Positions 1 through 8,798 of a stretch of 64,000 nt of DNA are shown here, piece after piece. The stretch's first letter is position 1. The number at the start of each line of letters is the position of its first letter. The notes beneath the pieces were generated by a model. The model saw only the letters and a list, made by a program, of their open reading frames with translations, searched no databases and was not told the DNA's origin. The stretch comes from UBA5972 sp964637875 (GTDB lineage: Bacteria > Pseudomonadota > Alphaproteobacteria > Rhodobacterales > Rhodobacteraceae). The DNA lies in contig CAZWXK010000002.1 of the NCBI GenBank assembly GCA_964637875.1, positions 41,167-105,166 on the forward strand, in the 5' to 3' direction. Position numbers and translations under genes: made by a program.

Positions 1-1
1 C

Positions 2-2275
2 TATTCCCGCCTGGTCTTTCCGCTGGGGCCGGGGATGAAATGGCGGTTGAAATGGCTGGGCGACCGCTACGAATTGCGGTTTGCCCCTCGGCCCGGGCGG
101 ATCAACCTGTCGGATGTGTTCCGTTTCATCCCCAGAACACGCCTCAAGGACATTGTCGCGCGACCGGATCTGCCCGGTGTGATCCTGGTCCCCGCACCCC
201 GGTATCATGCCCGCGCCGTGGAAATCCCGCCGGGTTACCTGGTGGTCGATTTTCGAGCCGGGCCAGCACATGTCGGCGAAAGGGGTACGCTGGTCACGCC
301 GGGGCGGGCAAGGGCCGTCATGATGGGGCCTCCCTGGTCTGCGCAGCGGAAGGTGGCCGCAGGCAAGGGAAGTCCGGATTTCAGGCAGCCGTTGCCGACG
401 ACCAAAACGCAGACTGATCCCGGCCAGAAGGATCCGTATCCACGATCAAGGCGTATCGAGGCGTCATCCACGAGAGGCGGGAAGAGCAAGGAAGCCGGAA
501 TTTTCATGCCCGACATCCGCCTTATGACGGCGCGCGCGCATTTGCTGGCGCAACTGCGCAACGCCCAAAGCGAAGGCATCATCCTGCCCGGTCTCGACAA
601 GGCGCGCGGACTTATCCCGCCGGAGGGAACCGCCCCGGCAAGAGGGGGCGATCCCGGCACCGATTCGCCCGGCCCCGACAATGGCCGGGACGCAAGGCGC
701 AACCTTTCGATCCGTTCGGTTTTTGAATCATCGGCGGCAAAAGGGTCCGCACCGGATATTGCGCGCCTTCGCCAATGTCCGGGTGACGACAAGTTTCGCT
801 TGCCGCCGGATCCCGACCAGGGGCGCAAACCCGTCGATCTTGGCGCCTGGCGTACTGGCGTGGTGAAAGATATCGATCAGGTTGATGCCGGGAAACTGGA
901 GAACATGGCCAGGTTTCTAATATCACGCCGGATGGGCATGGAGGCCGAGACATTGTTGAGCAGCTATTCGGGGACTCTTGCCGATGCATCCCTTCTGGCG
1001 GACATGGCCAAGGTGGTCGAGACGGGAACCGGCACACCGAACGGGCCGCTGACACGATATCTCCGATGCCCCGGAAAGGCGGGGATCTGGGCAATCTTCT
1101 CGCGCCCTGATCTGACATCGACATCCTACACCGATGGCAACACATTGCTTGACGATTTCGCGGCGTTGCCCGGCGGTCTGCGCCATATTCTGGGCCCGGG
1201 GCTGATCGCCAGGCTGCGAAAGGCCGGCGCACTGCAGCTGGCATCCGGGATAGCGATGCTGACCCGCCGCGCTCCTGGGCCGGAAACCGTGGAATACGCC
1301 CTGGAAAAGGCACGTCTCGATCTGTCGATGGGCCGTGTTCAACAGGCCCGTACGGCACTGGTCGCAATCGCCCGGGGGCGCTCGTCGCATGCGCCCGAGG
1401 CTATGGCCCTGTTTCTGGAATCCGGCCTGAAGGAGGGGGTAGCCGCCGCGCCTGGCGTGCTGGATGACGCGGCATATCAGGCTTTCAGCCTGCGGTTTTC
1501 GCCCCTTGGTGTCAGGCTGAGAAAGGCCGAGATCCTGCAACGCGCTCTTGGTCAAAAACAGGGAGAGGCCTTTGATATCCTTGTCCATGAGGCGAGGGTC
1601 GGCGCCCTGAGCGCAAAGACGACGCGCAGGATAGCGGCGGGCATTTTCCGTTCGTTCTCTCTGGAGCAGCTGGACCCCGGGCGGTTCGTCGAACTGTTCT
1701 TTCGCTTCAGAAGGTTGCTCGGTATCGGGCAGATGTTCGACGATGCCCGGCGACAGGTCGCGCGCGCCCTGATCAAGTCGGGACTGCCAGCGGTTGCGTT
1801 GGAGGTGTTGTCGCCCCTCAACGGCCGAGAAACACCCGCAGACCGATTGATAAGGTCGCGCGCGCTGATCGACCTTGGCCGATCGCGCGCCGCATTAAGG
1901 TTGCTGGACCGAATGACGAGCGCCAGAGCCAGGGCATTGCGCAGCCAGGCCTTGATGCGCATCGGTCAGTTTGGTCGTGCTGTTTCGGCCCAAAGGGGTA
2001 CAACCGATGATCGCGGATTGCAGCAAGCCGCCTGGCGTGCGGGGCGTTGGGACATTGTCCGGAAAGGGGGGGATGCCTTGCGCAGACAGGCAGCGATCTA
2101 TGCCGGTCGTGACAGCGGAGATTCCACCGGTGGCGCAGGCAACGCGTTGACGTTCGATACCCATCTGAGGCCACCCGAAAAACCGCAGCTGTCGGGGTTG
2201 CGTGGCCTCCTCAAGGCCAGTCGGCAGTCGCGCGCGACCATCGAGGCCCTGCTGCGGCAGAATCCCCAGCCCTGA
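2..2275 (+). CDS. Large flagellar-locus protein with helical-repeat C-terminal half, 5' truncated
   Basis: The frame is open from base 2, so the true start probably lies left of the window; the first internal ATG is at 35. The N-terminal part is basic and beta-rich, with a segment (LVFPLGPG, then RYELRFAP) that resembles the AMIN-like start I associate with large uncharacterised proteins beside Rhodobacterales motB/flhA. The middle is low-complexity, rich in Gly, Pro and Arg. From about residue 280 on it is mostly short paired helices of TPR-like character (AETLLSS, RQVARALIKSG, SRALIDLGRSRAAL). No catalytic motif is visible. It lies 70 bases before a lytic transglycosylase gene and the export-gate genes, so a role in flagellar assembly or motor function in the periplasm is inferred, not shown. 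Confidence 0.6.
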   Translation, partial: YSRLVFPLGPGMKWRLKWLGDRYELRFAPRPGRINLSDVFRFIPRTRLKDIVARPDLPGVILVPAPRYHARAVEIPPGYLVVDFRAGPAHVGERGTLVTPGRARAVMMGPPWSAQRKVAAGKGSPDFRQPLPTTKTQTDPGQKDPYPRSRRIEASSTRGGKSKEAGIFMPDIRLMTARAHLLAQLRNAQSEGIILPGLDKARGLIPPEGTAPARGGDPGTDSPGPDNGRDARRNLSIRSVFESSAAKGSAPDIARLRQCPGDDKFRLPPDPDQGRKPVDLGAWRTGVVKDIDQVDAGKLENMARFLISRRMGMEAETLLSSYSGTLADASLLADMAKVVETGTGTPNGPLTRYLRCPGKAGIWAIFSRPDLTSTSYTDGNTLLDDFAALPGGLRHILGPGLIARLRKAGALQLASGIAMLTRRAPGPETVEYALEKARLDLSMGRVQQARTALVAIARGRSSHAPEAMALFLESGLKEGVAAAPGVLDDAAYQAFSLRFSPLGVRLRKAEILQRALGQKQGEAFDILVHEARVGALSAKTTRRIAAGIFRSFSLEQLDPGRFVELFFRFRRLLGIGQMFDDARRQVARALIKSGLPAVALEVLSPLNGRETPADRLIRSRALIDLGRSRAALRLLDRMTSARARALRSQALMRIGQFGRAVSAQRGTTDDRGLQQAAWRAGRWDIVRKGGDALRRQAAIYAGRDSGDSTGGAGNALTFDTHLRPPEKPQLSGLRGLLKASRQSRATIEALLRQNPQP

Positions 2276-2345
2276 GTGAAGGGCCGGAGCGGTTTACGGT
2301 TTCTCAATGCGGCCGATCTAGCGTGAAAGAGCAGCGATTCTCAGA

Positions 2346-3170
2346 ATGGGATGCCGGATGAATCTTCCCGAAAAGACAAGGGGAAACCAGACCATCACCC
2401 GCGCGCCGGGCTATTTCCGGGCTACTGTGTTGCCCCGACCCTGGTGGAGGGAACCATGGCCGACCTTGCTTCGGTTGACACTGGTACTGGCCATGTTGTT
2501 GATCCCGGCAGTTCCAGGCAATGCATCCCGCGTGGAGCAACGCGATGCTTCGATGGAATGTGTGGTCTCGGCACGCACAGCGGCACGGAACACGGGTATT
2601 CCAGAGTCTGTCCTGCTTGCGATTTCCCTGATCGAGACCGGCCGCAGGCGGGGAGGCGCGTTGAAATCCTGGCCGTGGACAGTCAATCTTGGTGGCAAGG
2701 GATACTGGTTCCGCACCCGAGGTGACGCTCAGAAATTTGTTCGGACGATGGCGGCCCGGGGTGCGCGCAGCATGGATATTGGCTGTTTCCAGATCAACAC
2801 CAAATGGCATGGCAGGGCGTTCCCCTCGATCGACGCCATGTTCGATCCGGAAATCGCGGCCACCTACGCCGCGCGCCTGTTGCGCGCTCTTTATCGCGAA
2901 AAGGGCAGCTGGCCGGCGGCGGCTGGGGCGTATCATTCGCGCAGTCCGGCCCGGGCGGAACGCTATGCCGCCCGCTTTCGGCGCGCACAGGCCGCGCTGA
3001 AAGCCGGAGACCCGCGGAAACCCGCCTCGCCCCTTCGGTTGTCGAGCCGGGCCCGACAGCCAGAGCGCGGGCCCAACACCTATCCCTTGCTCAGGGCGTT
3101 GGTTGATACGCGGGCCGCACCGGGGTCGCTGGTGTTCATTTCGGATCGTCCCGGAAAGGGGCTGTTCTGA
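2346..3170 (+). CDS. Lytic transglycosylase (SLT domain), probably flagellum-specific
   Basis: A predicted peptidoglycan-cleaving enzyme that opens the wall for the flagellar rod. After a basic N-terminus there is one hydrophobic segment (about residues 40-58, signal peptide or anchor), then an SLT domain. The catalytic glutamate is in IETGRR (about E97). Downstream family motifs are MDIGCFQIN and AGAYHS. The C-terminal 60 residues are basic and unassigned. The stop codon abuts the flhA start, so the two are co-transcribed. The rod-binding FlgJ-like protein encoded at 17138-17422 has no muramidase domain, and this gene would supply that activity, as SltF does in Rhodobacter sphaeroides. The start is uncertain: an in-frame ATG at 2358 is equally possible. 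Confidence 0.82.
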   Translation: MGCRMNLPEKTRGNQTITRAPGYFRATVLPRPWWREPWPTLLRLTLVLAMLLIPAVPGNASRVEQRDASMECVVSARTAARNTGIPESVLLAISLIETGRRRGGALKSWPWTVNLGGKGYWFRTRGDAQKFVRTMAARGARSMDIGCFQINTKWHGRAFPSIDAMFDPEIAATYAARLLRALYREKGSWPAAAGAYHSRSPARAERYAARFRRAQAALKAGDPRKPASPLRLSSRARQPERGPNTYPLLRALVDTRAAPGSLVFISDRPGKGLF

Positions 3171-5255
3171 ATGAGCCGCAACACACAGCAGGCCGTTACC
3201 AGGCTGTTTCAGCCAACGATCATGCTGGCCATGGCCCTGATGGCCGTCATCGTGATGATGATCCTGCCCATGCCGTCATGGGTGCTGGATGTCGGGCTGG
3301 CCGCGTCATTTGCGCTGGCCATCCTGATTTTCACGGTGACGCTTTTTATCGAACGACCCCTGGATTTCTCGGCCTTTCCGACAATCTTGCTGGCTTCGTT
3401 GATGCTGCGGCTGTCGCTCAATGTTTCATCGACGAAACTCATCATCGGTCAGGGCCATACCGGACCTGGCGCGGCCGGCAAGGTGATCGAGGGATTTGCG
3501 AATTTCGTCATGGGCGGCAGCGTGTTGATCGGGCTGGTGGTGTTCGGTGTTCTGATGATCGTCAATTTCATCGTCATCACCAAGGGCGCGGCACGCATGG
3601 CCGAAGTCGGCGCGCGCTTTGCCCTGGACGGGATGCCGGGCAAGCAGCTGGCCATTGACAGCGACATGTCCGCCGGCGCGATCAATCACGACGAGGCCAA
3701 GCATCGTCGCGAGATCGAGCAGGCGGAAACAACATTCTTCGGCTCGCTCGACGGAGCATCGAAATTTGTCAAGGGCGATGCCATCGCGGGGCTGCTGATC
3801 ACCATGCTGAATCTTGTCGTCGGGCTGAGCATCGGCGTGGGTGTTCATGGTATGCCGCTGGGAAAGGCGCTGGAGACATATGCCATTCTGACCGTCGGTG
3901 ATGGTCTGGTTACCCAGATACCGGCGGTCATCATCTCGATTGCATCTGCCCTGTTGCTGTCGCGTGGGGGGACAACCGGATCAGCCGACAAGGCCCTGTT
4001 CGAGCAACTCGGACGCCACCCATCGGCATTGATCACGGTGGCCGTTCTGCTGTTCCTCTTTGCCCTGGTTCCGGGCCTGCCTTTTCTGCCCTTCCTGGCG
4101 GGGGCAATCGTCCTGGGCGGGTGGGGCGGGCTTGTTGCCCGGCATCGAAAAGCCGCGGAAATAGATGAGTCCGAGGCAATCGAGGAGGCGCCGCCCCCGA
4201 AAGGCAAATCGCTGGGGGACAGGTTGGACCTGGATGAAATTCACGTCGAGGTTTCGCCCGACCTCGTGCCCATGGCCATGGATCAGGCAACCGGACTGGA
4301 TGCGCGGATAGGCAACATGCGCGATCACATCGCGGGCACCTATGGGCTGATCCTGCCGGAAATACGGCTGACCGACAATCCGGGCCTGCCCGATGGAACC
4401 TATTCCATCAAGATCCAGGGGGTCGAGCAGGCCCGCGACTGGCTTGATCCGCACAAGGTGCTGGTTCTTTTGGGTGACGCGGCCGCCGACGATGGCGGCG
4501 AGGTGCGCGAGCCGGTCTATGGGGCGCCAGCACGATGGATTCCGCCCGAAAATCGGGAAGAGGCCGGGATGGAGGGGCTTACCGTCGTTTCCCCGGCCGA
4601 GGTCCTGGCAACACATCTGTTGGAGGTCATCAAACGCAACTTTGCAAAGTTGCTGAACTTTCGCAGTCTGCGCAAGATCCTGGACGAATTCGTCAATCTG
4701 TCGGATCCCGCGCGCAGCGAGATGAACCGCAGGATGCTGGATGCGCTGATTCCCGAGCGGGTGCCGTTCGAGCTGTTGTTGTCGGTGTTGCGCCTGCTGC
4801 TGGATGAGCAGGTCTCGATCCGCAATCTGCCGCTGATCCTGGAGACCATCGCCGAGGTCAGGCCACGTTGCGATTCACCCGAGGAAATTGCCGAGGCGGT
4901 GCGCCATCGTCTGGGCTTTCAGATCGTGGCCGAGCTGCGCCGTCGCGATGGCTCGATCCCGTTGGTTCAGCTGTCGCCGGAGTGGGAGGCGCTGTTTCAG
5001 AAACACGCGCTGGGCGGCGAAGGTATCCTGCAGGAAATCGCACTGCCCCCCGATGAATTCAACCGCCTTGCCCGGTCGGTCGGGGAAAAACTGAACCAGG
5101 TGGGCGAGACGGGGGACTATCCCGCAATCGTCACCTCGACAAGGCGGCGCCGGTTCCTCAGAACCGTGTTGTCGGCCAAGGGGATTTCCAATCCGGTGAT
5201 TTCATTCGACGAAATCGGCAATTCCGCCCGCCCCGCCCTGGTAGGAGTGGCCTGA
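3171..5255 (+). CDS. flhA: Flagellar export apparatus protein FlhA
   Basis: A 694-residue inner-membrane protein forming the export-gate ring of the flagellar type III secretion system. The N-terminal half has about eight hydrophobic segments (from MLAMALMAVIVMMILPM to LFALVPGLPFLPFLAGAI). The conserved cytoplasmic loop after KGAARMAEVGARFALDGMPG is the FHIPEP signature region. The C-terminal half (about 340-694) is the cytosolic FlhA_C domain that docks chaperone-substrate complexes. Length matches the family. It starts directly after the transglycosylase stop codon, with a purine-rich ribosome site (GGAAAGGGG), and is followed one base later by fliR. Confidence 0.97.
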   Translation: MSRNTQQAVTRLFQPTIMLAMALMAVIVMMILPMPSWVLDVGLAASFALAILIFTVTLFIERPLDFSAFPTILLASLMLRLSLNVSSTKLIIGQGHTGPGAAGKVIEGFANFVMGGSVLIGLVVFGVLMIVNFIVITKGAARMAEVGARFALDGMPGKQLAIDSDMSAGAINHDEAKHRREIEQAETTFFGSLDGASKFVKGDAIAGLLITMLNLVVGLSIGVGVHGMPLGKALETYAILTVGDGLVTQIPAVIISIASALLLSRGGTTGSADKALFEQLGRHPSALITVAVLLFLFALVPGLPFLPFLAGAIVLGGWGGLVARHRKAAEIDESEAIEEAPPPKGKSLGDRLDLDEIHVEVSPDLVPMAMDQATGLDARIGNMRDHIAGTYGLILPEIRLTDNPGLPDGTYSIKIQGVEQARDWLDPHKVLVLLGDAAADDGGEVREPVYGAPARWIPPENREEAGMEGLTVVSPAEVLATHLLEVIKRNFAKLLNFRSLRKILDEFVNLSDPARSEMNRRMLDALIPERVPFELLLSVLRLLLDEQVSIRNLPLILETIAEVRPRCDSPEEIAEAVRHRLGFQIVAELRRRDGSIPLVQLSPEWEALFQKHALGGEGILQEIALPPDEFNRLARSVGEKLNQVGETGDYPAIVTSTRRRRFLRTVLSAKGISNPVISFDEIGNSARPALVGVA

Positions 5256-5256
5256 C

Positions 5257-6033
5257 ATGGTGACCGACCTGCAACAGACCCTGGTGCAGCTTCAGGCTCA
5301 AATGACGATTCCGGCCATCGTGTTCATCAGGGTTGCCGCAGCCATGTTCCTGATCCCCGGTTTTGGCGAGCGCAGCGTACCGTTACGTCTGCGCCTCGTC
5401 CTGGCTGTGGCATTCACGATGGTGACATGGCCATTGGCGGTGCGCCAGGTTGAAACAGGCTGGCCATCGTTTTCGCTGCGGCTGATCCTGAGCGAATCGG
5501 TTGTCGGATTGGCCATGGGGGTGTTTTTTCGCCTGTTCGTGCAGATGCTGGAAATGGCGGGAACGATTGCGGCGCAGACCATGTCTTTGTCTCAGCTGTT
5601 TGGTGCCGGGCCCGGGCAGGATCCCATGCCCGCAATAGGCAATCTTCTGGTTGTTTCGGGGATTGCGCTGGCCATGATCGGCGGGTTGCACATAAAGCTG
5701 GCCGTGGCGCTGGCCGAATCCTATCGAGCGTTCCCGCCCGGGGTCATTCCTTCGGCGGGGGATCTGTCGCAATGGGGGGTTCGTGGGGTTGCCGGCGCCT
5801 TTTACCGCGCCTTTGCCCTGGCTGGTCCATTCGTCCTGCTGTCGTTGATATACAATATCGCCCTGGGCGCCGTGAACCGGGCCATGCCCCAGATGATGGT
5901 GGCATTCATCGGCGCACCGGCGATCACCCTGGCGGCCCTGGTGTTGCTGGCGGTGACATCGGTCTACATCCTGTCCATCTGGGCGGGTCGGCTGGACGCG
6001 GGCCTTTTCAACCCCTTCGGAGATATCTGGTGA
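5257..6033 (+). CDS. fliR: Flagellar biosynthesis protein FliR
   Basis: A 258-residue polytopic protein of the FliP-FliQ-FliR export gate. Hydrophobic segments run through the protein (IPAIVFIRVAAAMFLIPGF near the start, VLLAVTSVYILSIWAG near the end). The family region with ESVVGLAMGVFFRLFVQ and the SLSQLFGAG segment is present. It begins one base after the flhA stop, and its TGA overlaps the GTG start of flhB. The order flhA-fliR-flhB puts these three export genes in one transcript. The partner fliQ is in the opposite-strand operon at 10756-11031; fliP is not in the window. Confidence 0.96.
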   Translation: MVTDLQQTLVQLQAQMTIPAIVFIRVAAAMFLIPGFGERSVPLRLRLVLAVAFTMVTWPLAVRQVETGWPSFSLRLILSESVVGLAMGVFFRLFVQMLEMAGTIAAQTMSLSQLFGAGPGQDPMPAIGNLLVVSGIALAMIGGLHIKLAVALAESYRAFPPGVIPSAGDLSQWGVRGVAGAFYRAFALAGPFVLLSLIYNIALGAVNRAMPQMMVAFIGAPAITLAALVLLAVTSVYILSIWAGRLDAGLFNPFGDIW

Positions 6034-7133
6034 GCGGTGATGAGGCCGACAGCGGCGAAAAGACCCAACCACCGAGCGAATACAAGCTGCGCGAAGCACG
6101 CAAGAAGGGCGAGGTTGCGCGTTCGACCGATATAGCGGCATCGGCCAGCTATCTTGGCCTTGCCCTGTCCGCCGTCCTGTTCGGTCCCGATGCCATCGAT
6201 CGCCTGGGCGCAACCCTGTCGTCGATGCTGGCGCGCGCTGACGATCTGTCGGCCCTGCTGTTGGGACCGGGGGGGACCACTGTTGCGCTGAGCCTGCTGG
6301 CCGAGGCGCTGTTTCCCATCCTGCCCTTCTTTCTGCTGCCCCTTGTTCTTGTCATTCTGGCCTATGTCGGACAGCGAGCCATCATTCTTGTGCCTTCGAA
6401 AGTGGTGTTCAAGCTGTCGCGCATCTCGCCGCTGCAGGGTCTGCGCAACAAGTTCGGCCCATCCGGTCTGTTCGAGTTTCTCAAGAGCCTCGTGAAATTG
6501 CTGGTCTTTTCGGCCATTGCCGCGATTTTTCTGCGCGCCCGGCTTGGTCGTTTCGTTGGCAGTATCTCTGGCGAGCCCAGCTTGATCGCCCTTCTGATCG
6601 GGACAAGTGTGCGTGGGCTGTTGTGGTGGATCACGGCCATTTCGGCGGCGATCGCGGTGGCGGATTATCTCTGGCAGTACCGTGCCCTGCGTCGGAAACT
6701 GATGATGACGCGCAAGGAGATCGAAGACGAGACAAAGCAGAATGAAGGTGATCCGGCACTCAAGCACAAGCGTCGCCAGCGCGGCTATGACATCGCCACC
6801 CGGCGGATGTTGCAGGATGTCCCGGAGGCCGATGTGCTGATCGTCAATCCCCGGCATTTCGCCGTAGCCCTGAAATGGGACCGCAAGCCCGATACAGCAC
6901 CTGTATGCGTGGCCAAGGGGGTCGATGAAATTGCGGCACGCATGCGCGAGATTGCGCGTGAGGCTGGCGTTCCCATCCATCGTGATCCACCCGCGGCACG
7001 CTCGATTCACGCAACCGTCGAACTGGGCGAGGAAATCCGACCCGAGCAATATGGCCCCGTTGCGGCCGCCATTCGTTATGCCGAACGGATGCGCAAGCTG
7101 GCGCGGGAAAGACAGTGGCAGGGGCGGAAATGA
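6030..7133 (+). CDS. flhB: Flagellar biosynthesis protein FlhB
   Basis: A 367-residue export protein and substrate-specificity switch. A soluble N-terminus with the family motif EARKKGEVARS is followed by four hydrophobic segments and a cytoplasmic autocleaving domain. The GTG start at 6030 overlaps the fliR stop (GTGA) and gives the standard N-terminus; the open frame upstream to 5772 is not translated sequence. The autocleavage motif, NPTH in most homologues, reads NPRH here (about residues 273-276). The Asn and Pro between which the chain breaks and the His are kept, while Thr is Arg. Cleavage is therefore likely but not assured. It works with FliK (17537-18925) to switch from rod/hook to filament export. 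Confidence 0.95.
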   Translation: MSGDEADSGEKTQPPSEYKLREARKKGEVARSTDIAASASYLGLALSAVLFGPDAIDRLGATLSSMLARADDLSALLLGPGGTTVALSLLAEALFPILPFFLLPLVLVILAYVGQRAIILVPSKVVFKLSRISPLQGLRNKFGPSGLFEFLKSLVKLLVFSAIAAIFLRARLGRFVGSISGEPSLIALLIGTSVRGLLWWITAISAAIAVADYLWQYRALRRKLMMTRKEIEDETKQNEGDPALKHKRRQRGYDIATRRMLQDVPEADVLIVNPRHFAVALKWDRKPDTAPVCVAKGVDEIAARMREIAREAGVPIHRDPPAARSIHATVELGEEIRPEQYGPVAAAIRYAERMRKLARERQWQGRK

Positions 7134-7540
7134 AAGACGATCAATTGCTGGCGCGGCTGCTGCAGGTGGTGACATTGCAGTATGAGCGGGCACTGGCCCT
7201 GTTCCGCGAGGTCGACATGAAACAACGGGCGGCCGAGGCGCAAATCCGCACCCTTGAAAACCAGGTTCCGCCTGTTCCAACCGAAATCGGTACGGCGCTT
7301 GCCACAGAGAGGTGGGAGAGGTGGCGGCAGGAAAGAGTGAAGTCCCTCAAGCAGGAATATCTTTCCCGCCAGACCAGCTGGAATGAACTCAGGCGCAATG
7401 CCCAGCAGGCCCAGGCAAGACGGCAGGTCGTGGAAAAGCTGATCGTCCGGAACAGGATGAACACTGCCCGGGAAAGGGCGAGGAAGGCAGCGTGGAATCA
7501 GAACCCGGTCAAACGTCCTGCCGTACGATGTCGTCGATGA
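7130..7540 (+). CDS. FliJ-like flagellar coiled-coil protein
   Basis: A 136-residue, highly charged and almost wholly helical protein (QYERALALFREVDMKQRAAE, then EKLIVRNRMNTARERARKA). It sits immediately downstream of flhB, with its ATG overlapping the flhB stop (ATGA) and a GGGGCGGAA ribosome site in front. Size and coiled-coil nature fit FliJ, the export-ATPase stalk/chaperone-escort protein, and no other fliJ candidate lies near fliI here. Sequence similarity to classical FliJ is too low for me to call firmly. The last 32 bases overlap, tail to tail, the end of fliL on the other strand. Confidence 0.6.
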   Translation: MKDDQLLARLLQVVTLQYERALALFREVDMKQRAAEAQIRTLENQVPPVPTEIGTALATERWERWRQERVKSLKQEYLSRQTSWNELRRNAQQAQARRQVVEKLIVRNRMNTARERARKAAWNQNPVKRPAVRCRR

Positions 7541-8069
7541 GAACACTGGTTACGGCAGCGCCCAGAACCTTGTGCGCAGCCTCCAGCAGGGCACTGCGCA
7601 AATCCATCATTTTTTGCCCTGATGTGAACTTGCCATCGAAGCCACCCGAATTTGCATGACGGAACAACGCCTGCAAAAGGGCGTCGCGCAGGCGTGGTTC
7701 GCGGTTGAAAACCAGTTCCTTGTTGCCTTGCGTGACCTCCATGCCGAGCGAAAGGACAACCAGCGCCGAGACCCGCTGACCGTCAACGACCGGAACCACG
7801 AACTGATTGTCCAGCTTGACATATTCCAGCACCGGACCCGCTGCATCGCCGGTCGAGGGCTGTTTTTCTGACGTGGCCCCCGGGGCGTGCGTCGCCGAAG
7901 CGGCCTCGGACGGGGGCTTCCGCTCGCCTGGCGCGCGCGGTCCCTCGGCCTGCTGCGGTTCAGCCTTTGTCGCCTTTTCCGGCTGGTCACCGGGTTTGAG
8001 GAAATACCCGGCACCGATGCCGGCCGCCAGTCCGAAAAGGGCAAGAATGATCGGCAGGATCCTTTTCAT
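7509..8069 (-). CDS. fliL: Flagellar basal-body-associated protein FliL
   Basis: A 186-residue single-pass inner-membrane protein that surrounds the stator and supports torque. A short cytoplasmic tip (MKRI) leads into one membrane helix (LPIILALFGLAAGIGAGYFL), a Pro/Ala/Glu-rich linker of about 60 residues, and the periplasmic FliL domain (LEYVKLDNQFVVPVV to the C-terminus). The ATG at 8069 is preferred, with a GAGGTGA ribosome site; a GTG codon lies just before it. It is the last gene of the minus-strand basal-body operon, six bases plus one codon after flgH. Its 3' end overlaps the FliJ-like gene convergently. Confidence 0.9.
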   Translation of the reverse strand: MKRILPIILALFGLAAGIGAGYFLKPGDQPEKATKAEPQQAEGPRAPGERKPPSEAASATHAPGATSEKQPSTGDAAGPVLEYVKLDNQFVVPVVDGQRVSALVVLSLGMEVTQGNKELVFNREPRLRDALLQALFRHANSGGFDGKFTSGQKMMDLRSALLEAAHKVLGAAVTSVLIDDIVRQDV

Positions 8070-8078
8070 CACATCACC

Positions 8079-8798
8079 TCAGAAGGGTAGCATCCTGTCA
8101 AGGAACTGCTGGCCACGTCGGGGTTGCTGGGCCGTCGAAATCTGACCGCGCCCACCGTAGGAAATTCTGGCAGAGGCAATCTTGTCATAGGTGATCTCGT
8201 TGTTGCGCGAGATGTCCTCGGGGCGGACGAATCCCGTAACCAGCAATTCCCGCAACTCGTAATTCACGCGCACTTCCTGACTGCCGTGAATCTTGAGATA
8301 GCCGTTGGGCAGGATCCCCGTTACCGTCGCGGCGATGCGCAGGGTCAGTTTTTCGTTTCGCTTGACCGAGCCCGACCCGTTTGCCGAACTGCTGGAAGAC
8401 AGATCAACGGCATTTGCACTGGTGGCGCCGGTTGGCAATCTGCGGTCAAGCAACTGGGGAATGCCCAGCAGTGCCGGCACGCCCAGCTTTTCACTCCCTT
8501 GGCGCGCCCGGGACGAGCTGTTCGACAACTCGGCCTTGTCGTCGATGGCTATGACGACGGTCAGCAGATCACCCAGACTGCGCGCGCGCCTGTCCCCCAA
8601 CAACGAACTCGGCCCCGAATGCCAGAGTGATGCAATCGATTTTCCGGGCTTGCGGGCCCTCAGTGCGCCGGCTGAAACCATGGCGCTGAAATCATCGGAT
8701 CCGGTAATCGGCGTCAGGGCTGGGGCCTTGCCGATATCCCTTGTATCGGCGCACCCCGAGATGGATGCAATCGCAGCGATGGCAAGCAGTTTTCTCAT
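8079..8798 (-). CDS. flgH: Flagellar L-ring protein FlgH
   Basis: A 239-residue outer-membrane lipoprotein forming the L ring. The signal peptide ends in a lipobox (ISGC, cysteine at residue 16). The family core is present: SLWHSGPSSLLGDRRARSLG near residue 60, the LTVVIAIDDKAELSN segment, a Ser-rich stretch, and the conserved C-terminal half (SQEVRVNYELRELLVTGFVR, ISRNNEITYDKIASARISYGG). The start overlaps the flgA stop (ATGA). Its partner flgI (P ring) is not in the window. Confidence 0.96.
   Translation of the reverse strand: MRKLLAIAAIASISGCADTRDIGKAPALTPITGSDDFSAMVSAGALRARKPGKSIASLWHSGPSSLLGDRRARSLGDLLTVVIAIDDKAELSNSSSRARQGSEKLGVPALLGIPQLLDRRLPTGATSANAVDLSSSSSANGSGSVKRNEKLTLRIAATVTGILPNGYLKIHGSQEVRVNYELRELLVTGFVRPEDISRNNEITYDKIASARISYGGRGQISTAQQPRRGQQFLDRMLPF

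Noticed and set aside
5772..6029. Extended FlhB N-terminus from an upstream ATG.
   Set aside because: It lies wholly within fliR in another frame and does not resemble FlhB; the GTG at 6030 gives the family start.
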